A stretch of 19,116 nt of DNA from Cruorifilaria tuberocauda (taxonomy: Eukaryota; Nematoda; Chromadorea; Rhabditida; Onchocercidae): positions 1-19,116 of the forward strand of contig JABVXU010000823.1 in NCBI GenBank assembly GCA_013365365.1. Direction: 5' to 3'. The stretch's first letter is position 1. The number at the start of each line of letters is the position of its first letter. Positions 1 to 8,200 of the stretch are shown here, piece after piece. The position numbers were made by a program, and so were the translations under genes. The notes under the pieces were generated by a model, which worked only from the letters and a program-made list of their open reading frames with translations, made no database searches and had not been told where the DNA came from.

Positions 1-236
1 AGTATATTATTTGAATAATTAATATATATATAACGATTAAAGTATATTATTTGAATAATTAATATATATATAACGATTAAAGTATATTATTTGAATAATT
101 AATATATATGTATATAACGATTAAAGTATATTATTTGAATAATTAATATATATATATATAACGATTAAAGTATATTATTTGAATAATTAATATACATATA
201 TATATAACGATTAAAGTGTATTATTTGAATGATTAA
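1..236. repeat. AT-rich tandem satellite, ~40-46 bp unit
   Basis: About 5.5 head-to-tail copies of a unit that starts AGTATATTATTTGAATAATT and ends AACGATTAA. Copies begin at 1, 41, 81, 125, 169 and 215. The first two are identical 40-mers. Later ones lengthen to 44-46 bp through growth of an internal (TA)n run, and the last is truncated and carries point changes. The array reaches the left edge, so its true length is unknown. It looks like a minisatellite/satellite and no coding role is apparent. Confidence 0.93.
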
Positions 237-393
237 AGTATATTATAATGAATTTATCGCAATTTTTTCTGAAGTGAAATTTAAAATTTTTTAATTATTT
301 TTCCTCAAAAAAACAAATCAAACTTTTTGGAGAAGTAATTTTTTCCTGTTTGCTGTAAGAAATTTTACTCAAATAAATATGAGCCAAGTTAAT

Positions 394-455
394 TATCGTT
401 ATTGGCTTTAATCAATTTATCACGTATCGTTCTTGGCTTTAATCAATTTATCACG
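394..455. repeat. 31 bp tandem duplication
   Basis: Two adjacent 31 bp copies (394-424 and 425-455) begin TATCGTT and share GGCTTTAATCAATTTATCAC. They differ at a single base in the first third. This is a recent local duplication in intergenic DNA. Confidence 0.85.
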
Positions 456-2191
456 TATATCTCAATGCAATTTAAAATATCCAAATAAATATTTTGATTG
501 AAAAGGCAAGTTTTATAGCAATTATTTTCTCAAATATAATTTTTTTTAACTTTCATTCATTTACGTCATTTTTTCCAATTCCAAAATTTATTTTTATAGT
601 GTAAAGTATAAATTATATGTCATTCTAATTATAACTTATGTAATGATTACAAATCACAAATACAACAATCAATTACTAATTAGCATATCAGATTGAACCA
701 GCTTGAACAAGCTAATATGCTAATATGCAATACATTCCTATAGTAATCATCAAACATCACTCTATTCCATGCTCACGTTATTTTCAACTAAAAATATAGA
801 AAGTGTAAATTTTTTTTTCAAATTAATTCAAATTAACATAAGGCAAATGTACTTCTAGTATTTACTTTAGGTACTTACTTAGAATATATAAGTAACAAAG
901 TATATAAAGACAAGGTAAAGAAGCGTTTACTCAGACGGAAATTGTGTTTGTTTGCTTTTTTTTTCTTTTACTTTTTGTGTAATTTTTATATGTATGAAAT
1001 TAATTTGAATACTTTAACTTACAGCTTAAAGAATACTAATTAATAAATAACTGAATTTAATAAATGACTGTATTTTTATAAAAGATATCGATGATATCAA
1101 TATCACAATTTATTTTCTTTTTACACTTTTATTTTACTTTTATTCACTTCATTTTTATCACTTTTATCACTTTTACTCTTTATTTTATATCTTTATTTTA
1201 CTCCTTGTTAACTTCATTTTTATCATTTTTATCACTTTTATCACTTTTATCGCTTTTACTCTCTATTCTATACCTTTATTTTATTAATTTTACAAAATAT
1301 ATTTCACTTTTCTAATCTTTCCTTATTCTATTCTATCGATTTCACTAATCTATTTTACAAAATTTTTGATTTTTGAATTTTCATTCCCAGCAAATTTCTG
1401 TTAATATTAGATGCATTGAATTCATTTATTACTGATTTCATTTTTTGATTTTTATTTTCTTAATTAAAAGTTTTGTTGAAAGTTTATAGATAAGTTATTG
1501 AAGAGAAAATTAGAAATGGTAACATTTTTCTTCGAAAGAATATTGAAAAATTACAAATAATAGAAACTATTGATAAAACTTCCGACGATAATATTCAATT
1601 AATAATATAATTTCAATAAAATATTTCAAAACCTTTTTTGAATTTGAAGTCATTAAATACTTCAATTGAAAAGAAAAAAAAGAGGAATATCTGATGTGAA
1701 ATAGTTATTCAAATAGTAATAGAATGGTACTAATTAGGATTAGCAGGTAGAGTATTCATTAGTATCCTGAAATTCCTCTATTCTATCATAGAGTAATTAG
1801 TATCAATTTAAAATTCGATTTCATACTATTTTTCGCTCTATTCAAAAAATTTCATCGTCATTTTTCACCTCAAATAAATGTGCAATTTCAAATCAAACAA
1901 CTATAGCGATTTTGAAATTCACGTCAAAAGTCAAATTAAAATTTTACAGATTAAAAAAAATAATGATAAGCGAACTAGACAGATACAAATGTTGTCTAAT
2001 TATGGAAAAAATTAATTAACCGTAAAAGTATTAAAAGTACAAAAATTAAAAATAATAATTTAATCAAATAAATTAACAATTAAATGAGTAATTTTTATGT
2101 GAAATTTAAAATGTTCAATTAATTTCTCTTGAAAAATCAAAATTTACAAACAGTTAATTTCATTTTGTTACTTGATGATATACTGTAATCG

Positions 2192-2212
2192 TTCAAATAA
2201 TATACTTTAATC
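2192..2212 (-). repeat. Isolated inverted fragment of the left-edge satellite
   Basis: These 21 bases are the exact reverse complement of the junction between satellite units in 1-236 (GATTAA followed by AGTATATTATTTGAA). The neighbouring bases 2180-2191 and 2213-2231 also resemble the unit. It is therefore a detached, inverted copy about 2 kb from the array. Confidence 0.7.
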
Positions 2213-2670
2213 ATATAGTCATATACTTTAGTAAAAAATAATTAGAATTAAATGAGTAACTAATAGCGAAAAATTAAAATTCGAAAATCAATGACAGTAA
2301 ACAAAGGAAAAAAAAAAACGAAGAAAATAAAATTAAAAGTAAAAATAACGAGCAAATGACGCTATTTGAGGTAAGTAAGTAAAATTTGAAAGTGAAAGTT
2401 AAATTTAAAATTAAAAAAAAAATTATCCAATAAGTGATACTGTTTTCAAGTAGAGAAAAAATAAGAAAGTAAACGAAAAAAAAGTATTAACTTATAAATA
2501 TCCAATAATGGATCTCATTTATACCTGTATTACTGCATAACATATTATTATGATGCTAATAATCACCTTATACCTTATTTTAACTAATGAGCAAAAATAA
2601 AGCTACAATTTCATTAAAATGCTTTAGTTCAAATATCGGAAGGTAAGGTTAGGCAAACTTTGTTATTTTT

Positions 2671-2791
2671 AATTTCTAGACATGTCTCATATGGATAATT
2701 TAAATCAATTTACTGATTCCAGTTGTAATCAACTTACTCAGGTATAAGTAAATTGATTAAATCATGTGCATATGAGACATGTCTAGAAATT
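2671..2791. repeat. Long hairpin (44-45 bp arms, 32 nt loop)
   Basis: The left arm (2671-2714) and right arm (2747-2791) are reverse complements. There are 23 perfect outer pairs starting AATTTCTAGACATGTC, then a mismatched patch of about 9 nt, then 12 perfect inner pairs (AATCAATTTACT). The loop is 2715-2746. Each arm carries the self-palindromic decamer AGACATGTCT (2678-2687 and 2775-2784). It lies about 140 bp upstream of the presumed 5' end of the insulin-like gene. It could be a small foldback transposon (MITE), a regulatory palindrome or a small-RNA precursor, and the sequence alone does not decide. Confidence 0.85.
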
Positions 2792-2917
2792 ACCTAATGA
2801 AAATTAAACATCTTCTATCTAGCCTTGTGTTTTGTCTAGCATTCGTTGATTTAAGATAATATTAAACGTATCATGCATGAGTAAATGAGGTATTTCGTTT
2901 TCAATTAAAATTGAGAC

Positions 2918-2931
2918 AAAGTTAATTTCAG
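2918..2931 (+). promoter_or_regulatory. Probable trans-splice (or cis) acceptor of insulin-like gene
   Basis: AAAGTTAATTTCAG ends in a nematode-type TTTCAG acceptor 86 nt before the start codon at 3018. No convincing upstream exon is visible, so spliced-leader addition here is a reasonable inference. It would give a 5' UTR of 2932-3017 plus the leader. Confidence 0.5.
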
Positions 2932-2958
2932 GTCAAATAAGAATCAATTCTATTATAT

Positions 2959-2997
2959 ATGTTATCAAGAATATTGCTGGGACAAAGTATTTGCTGA
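2959..2997 (+). CDS. Upstream ORF in the insulin-like gene 5' UTR
   Basis: If the transcript starts at the 2931 acceptor, its first AUG is at 2959. It encodes 12 residues (MLSRILLGQSIC) and ends at TGA 2995-2997, only 20 nt before the main start. Such a short upstream frame could dampen translation of the main frame. It is not expected to make a functional peptide, and whether it is translated is inference. Confidence 0.35.
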   Translation: MLSRILLGQSIC

Positions 2998-3017
2998 CAA
3001 GGTACCACTGATCAATT

Positions 3018-5200
3018 ATGCGACTATCACAACAAATTTATTTGTGGTACTGTTTATGTTCCATTTTTGGCTTATCAATAACAGGTTAGCTAGCTATTTT
3101 TCATTTAATTAGTATTTTTAAATTAATTTTATAATCAAATTAATTCAATGAATTATAACTTGTTTTCTTATACCAGTTATTGGTATTAAGTTAATTTAAC
3201 AAGTTAACTGATTACGCACTTATCAAATTTTTTTTTTTTGGATGAAAAATCTTGGTAAACTTTTCAAAACTTTCTTCTATCATTTAAAAAATCAGATCAT
3301 TCATTTTCACCAATTTTAAACTTCCATTTGATTGATTTTAATTTATTCAATCAATTTCCAAGAGTACAATTCAAAGTTGTCTAATATTTACATTTAGATG
3401 TATTGCAAATCTTGGATAGAATTTATTGAAAATTACCAATACTGACTTCTGGCTTGCCTGAGATTTTCCAGTGAAAAATCGTACAAATCCGATAATTATC
3501 GATCATCGAATTCTTATAAAATTTGAAAATGATTTATATGTTTATATGTTGAATTGTTTTGCAGCACATCATTTTGGATCACTAGTACTTTGTCCACCAG
3601 GTGGTCAATCATTTGCGACCGCATATACGATGGCATGTGAAATGAAGAAACGACGCCGCAAAAAGAAAGATCTTGGTAAAATTCATGTAATTAATAAAAT
3701 TATTTCAAAGTTACCTCAAAATGGAATGAAAATTTTAGTTTGAATACTTAATTTGCAGATTATCTAATTTATTGATTAGCTAATTTACGATTTCGTATTG
3801 GGGTACAATTCAAGAAATATTTTAATATTTCGAAAATCTTCCAAAGTAATGATTCTAGAAAATTTTGATATTTACATATTAAATTAACATTTTAATGCAA
3901 GAAATTTTCGCAAATCATTAAAACTGAATTCAAGAAAATTTGAAAAACGAGAAAATCTTATGAATTATTTACGATGACAGTTGTTACTACGAGAAGTAAT
4001 GATTTACGTATAATACTTACTTATAATAAAGTATAATTCCCACCCATCTCTTTCTATTGTACCTTTTATGATTTGTCCTGAAGAATTTTTCGGCGAAAAT
4101 AAATTCATTCAAAAACTTAAAAAGTAACAAATAAGTTTTTTAAAAACAACTCATCAGAAATTGGTAATATTTAGTTGAATTTAATGAATTTTTCTTATCA
4201 AGCGTAAATACTGATTGACGTAAATACTAATTGCATAATTTTATTTTGAGCGAGTAAGATCTTTTCCGGTTATATTTAGCAAATAGAAAGAACCTTTTTA
4301 TGAATAAAATTGATATTGTTAAAATATAAAATATAAGCTTTTTATTTTATTTCATGAAACACACTTAATCAATCGCTGAGCTGATAAGACTTAATAAAAT
4401 TTGAATTTTGAATTCCTAAAGAGTACAATTCATAATAAATGCTTCATACAATATTTAATATTCTAATTTCCACTTCATAATACATAGATCAAATAGCTGA
4501 GTTCAATCCAATTCAATCAAAAAGAATAATTTTCACAATTTACAAGAAATATATGAATTGAAATATACAAAAATAAAAAAAAAAAAGAAAAAGATAAATT
4601 ATAAAAATATGATCACATTTATCATTGCATCCAATAGGATCCAGACTAGAGAGCGAAAAAGATACAGAAAAAAAAAATAAAAAATACGGACAGTACAAGA
4701 AGAAAAATCAGATATAATCGATTAGGAAATTAAATGTAAAATACAAAATGCATTTAAATTTAAATTTAAATTACAATCTTATCGTAAAAAAAATCAATGA
4801 TAAAGGCAGGCAAAGATGAATGAATGCATTTTCAAATGCAAATGACTTTCAATTCAAATGACCTTAGGTCCAAAAACTTACGAAAACAAAAATTACACAA
4901 ATATAAGTAAACTTTATAAATATTGAAGTAGATGATATCTAATATACATAAGATATATAAATAGTATATATATTAAGTATAGATTATAATGTATATAAAA
5001 TAAGTGAGAATTTTCTTTCGAAATATCTAGCAATTCGAGAATTAATTTAAATTTTAGACTAAATTTAGATAATTCCTATTTCAGGAGTGATAATGCGGCC
5101 AGCAACACTCGAAGAAGTTCAAAATATGTGTTGTGAAGTTGGCTGTGAACTACGAGATTTACTGAATTACTGTGATCCTTTCGGGTGGTTTGATAACTAA
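3018..5200 (+). CDS. Insulin-like peptide precursor (3 exons)
   Basis: Exons 3018-3084, 3565-3675 and 5085-5200 join in frame, both introns being phase 1, to give 97 residues. Exon 1 is a signal peptide (MRLSQQIYLWYCLCSIFGLS). Exon 2 encodes the B chain, with LCPPGGQSFATAYTMAC followed by KKRRRKKK, a strong proprotein-convertase site. Exon 3 encodes the A chain, CCEVGCELRDLLNYC (CC-x3-C-x8-C), followed by DPFGWFDN and TAA. A phase-1 intron between B and A chains is a hallmark of the insulin family. Six cysteines predict the usual three disulfides and a secreted ligand for a DAF-2-type receptor. The B-chain cysteines are 14 residues apart rather than the usual 11. No second dibasic site is seen, so probably no free C-peptide is released and the A chain keeps an N-terminal extension. 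An in-frame TGA at 3009 supports the chosen start. The exact member of the ins family is unknown. Confidence 0.88.
3085..3564 (+). other. Intron 1 of insulin-like gene, with alternative acceptor
   Basis: The donor is GTTAGC after the signal-peptide exon and the chosen acceptor is GTTTTGCAG at 3564. A second good acceptor (GATTTTCCAG) ends at 3471. Using it keeps the same phase and open frame and adds 31 residues (VKNRTNPIII...), including an extra Cys, between signal peptide and B chain. The shorter form fits a normal B chain better, and the added stretch is T-rich and intron-like at its end. Confidence 0.6.
3676..5084 (+). other. Intron 2 of insulin-like gene (1409 nt)
   Basis: The donor GTAAAA follows a codon split after its first base, and the acceptor is CCTATTTCAG. 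The intron is AT-rich with A-runs (for example 4571-4590 and 4669-4683) and a TTTAAA-type palindrome near 4753-4771. I see no gene or element in it. Confidence 0.7.
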
Positions 5201-5211
5201 TCGACAGCCTA

Positions 5212-5217
5212 TTTATC
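5212..5217 (-). terminator. Candidate GATAAA poly(A) signal of mau-2
   Basis: Read on the minus strand, GATAAA lies 11 nt after the mau-2 stop. It is a non-canonical hexamer, and the AT-rich context makes chance likely. Cleavage just beyond it would fall inside the insulin A-chain exon on the other strand. Confidence 0.25.
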
Positions 5218-5228
5218 ACTCGTATTGA

Positions 5229-5255
5229 TTATAATGTATCTGTACCACCTTCCCA
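5229..5255 (-). CDS. mau-2: mau-2 terminal micro-exon (8 codons plus stop)
   Basis: This exon decides the C-terminus. Exon 12 ends in phase 0 after HSLIQ. Reading on into the intron would add VYLNISN and stop at 5580. Splicing to the TATTTTTAG acceptor at 5256 instead gives W-E-G-G-T-D-T-L-stop. This restores the Trp and Gly of the family motif NLITWTDG, so the 27 nt exon is the better model. Confidence 0.8.
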   Translation of the reverse strand, partial: WEGGTDTL

Positions 5256-8200
5256 CTAAAAATAATACTCAGTTATTTTTGTAAAAGAACAACTTTTCAT
5301 CTTTCTAAAGTTCAGATTACATTTTCAAGTTGAATTAAAAATTCACAACTTAAAATGAAATATAGAAATGTATACATTTCTATTTCCAAAGAAAATTTTT
5401 CAAATAAAGGAAAAATAAAATGATTCATATTAATTAATATTAAATTAATTTATTTAAGAAATTGAACAAGAATTGAGCATATATATTTATTCTATTAATA
5501 TCAAATATTGATAAGGTACTTTTTTCAAAACAACCTGATTATCATGAAATTATTTTATAGCATATAATACAGCATTTAACTAATTTGAAATATTAAGATA
5601 TACCTGAATCAATGAATGCACAGGTGAATTAATTGCATCCTGAACAGCTTGTGAAATATGTGCTTGCATTTGATCAAATTTCATCTTAACACTTTTCGCC
5701 TGCTCAACATGTCCATATTGCATTTGAGTTTCTAGAAATTATATTTCAATGAGTGAAAAGAAAAATTATACCTTAATCTTCTTACTACTAGAAAATACTG
5801 CAAAATTCTAGAGGATTAGTTTCAATACTACAAGTTTCATTATATCAAATTCAACCATTTCGTACGATGCTTAAAAAATTAATTGAATTTTATCGAAATT
5901 AGTTGTTTAATGATAAAATTTGGTATCAGTTTTACAGAAGTATATGTTTCATTACAGGATTGAAAGAGTTCATTATTCTCTCTCCACTGATAGCTAATTA
6001 GCAAAAACATTAAAAACACTGATGCGTTTAAAGGGAGTTAGATTTACAAAATTTTAACATGTACTTCTGTAAACTTGATACCAAATTTTATCATTAAACG
6101 ATCAATTTCAATAAAATTCAATTAATTTTTAAAAAATATTGAAAAACCTAATATAATCATTTTTGTTTTACTATTAAAAAGAATTATGAAATCTAAATGA
6201 TCTATGTTGACCTATAATAATCGATTAAAAAATTAATTTCAGAATTTAATACTTTTTACAATTTAAAATTTAACTTTTTAAATTTTAGAATTTAACACGA
6301 ATAATTTTATTTCATTTTTTAAAAACTACAATAATTTTTTAATTTTAAACTTTAATTAAAAAAACAATATTTACCATACGTCTTATCTATTAGTATGGTA
6401 ACGAAAAAAAATAAAAAATGCATAATGATAATTAAGCATTTTTTATTTTTTAATTATTAATAATAACAATCTAATTATTATTATTAATAATAATAATAGG
6501 AAGAAGAATAAGAATAACAATAAATAACTGAGCAGAATTTATTATAAATAATACCAACCATATATAATTTGATTTAACCATAATGCTAATGAATGATCGG
6601 AGCTTTTCGTTGCAAAATTATTTGCAGCAATTAACATATCGGGTACATCAACAGCAACTAGTTTAGCGGAAAGAAGCGTTGCAAGAGCTTGTATCCGTGG
6701 TACACCTTCATCACGTACGATTGTTACGCTATCTGTTATGTGACTTCTAAAAACTTTGAAAAAAGAAATTATGTTATAAAATATTACATTGAGTCATGTA
6801 GCTTTTACATAAATAATCTAATTTAGAATTTAATAATTTCAGAATTTAGTATCAAATATTTATATTTTATTTAATTTTTTTAAATAAGACAATAATGATT
6901 TTTTTCTTTAGATGAAGTAAACAAAAAAAAAATTATTATCTATTTCGATGCTAACATATTTCTGAAAATATGAATATTACCAAACTAAAATACCAAACTT
7001 CTCAACATATGTTCCATTTTAGAATTCTTTAAATAATTATTTATATTGTAATATTAGCAATATTATAGCTAGTTGGATAAAAATCGATAAAATTCGAAAG
7101 GCTTTTTTTAATGTTTATATTTGTTAATAAAAAATTAATCACAAATAAAAGCACTCTTAAATTTCAGATGTAAATTATAATACTACTCTCATACTTCAGT
7201 AAATAAGTTAAATATACAATCAATAATTTTATAATAAACTATAAATGATCATTTTTCAGAAAAAGGAAAGATAAAATCTTTCAAAACTTTCAAATTATTA
7301 TTATTATCATTATTTACTATTATTAATTATACACTGGTTAATATAATTCCGTTTTTCAAATAAAAAAAAAATGCTTTGTATGTTAAGGAAATTAATATTG
7401 CTAATTAAGCTCACTTAGCTTCTTGCAACCTGGAATGCAAGTAAGAATGCAATGCATGAACAAAATGAGCAGATGCTTTCAGAAGAGACGAACTGGACTG
7501 CAATTTTCCAGGTGTAATCCTTTCAAATAATCCGTAAAAATCAGCTTCACGACATGTCATCAAATACAGAATAGCTAAGCTTAAATTTACCACTGTCCAT
7601 GATTCTGTATCTTTCGCTGTCTGTAAAATCTATTATTTAGTATCCAAGTACATAACAAATTTTCAAGGATTAATAATTTAAAAAAATTATTAATACGAAA
7701 TGGATATGCATGAAATGTCAATTATATCATACAGGTATATATATATATATATATATGCTAATCAGTAACTTACCCTTAAAGCCGCCTGAAATTGTCGCTC
7801 TGCATCAACTGGTAAATGCACAAACCAGCAGTACATACCCTAAAAAGTGCAATTAATTATTCTACGACTATCTAATTGATCTTAAATTTAAAACAGTGAA
7901 GACTAAAAGTTTAAGCATAACATATTTCATAAACTGAATGAAATAATACACTTTGCCTTTTTATCTTTAATTTTTTTTTATTTCATACTCTTTCCAATAG
8001 CCTCCTATCTTTATTTTTTACATTATCAGCTAACTTTCCCGAATTCAAGAATTCGAATCTATTTCTTACTATTGCATTACTCTTCATTTCATTTACTTGT
8101 TTAATTCATTTATTTTAAAAGTTGGAAATAAAAAATTTGAACTCAATGTGTAACAATCAGATGTTCCAGTCTAGTAAAAATACCTTAAAATTGACAGTTT

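Larger units (their letters stand above)
237..2670. other. Gene-free AT-rich intergenic stretch
   Basis: I found no supported exon on either strand. The stretch is dominated by A/T homopolymers and short direct or inverted duplications. A T-rich simple-sequence block at about 1090-1315 repeats variants of TTTTATCACTTTTA and opens a 74-codon frame made almost only of F, I, L, S and T, which reads as a compositional artefact. Segments 1730-1810 contain imperfect palindromic pieces of TACTAATTA. Confidence 0.6.

Noticed and set aside
1091..1315. 74-codon plus-strand open frame
   Set aside because: Only F, I, L, S, T and Y from a TTTTATCAC-type simple repeat; no splice or family support.
2647..2656. 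TTAGGC word near 2649 and again near 18396, as in nematode telomeres
   Set aside because: Single copies only, no tandem array, so not telomeric sequence.
5580..5603. mau-2 ending by reading through exon 12 (VYLNISN-stop)
   Set aside because: Loses the conserved Trp-x-x-Gly that the 5255-5229 exon restores; kept only as possible intron retention.
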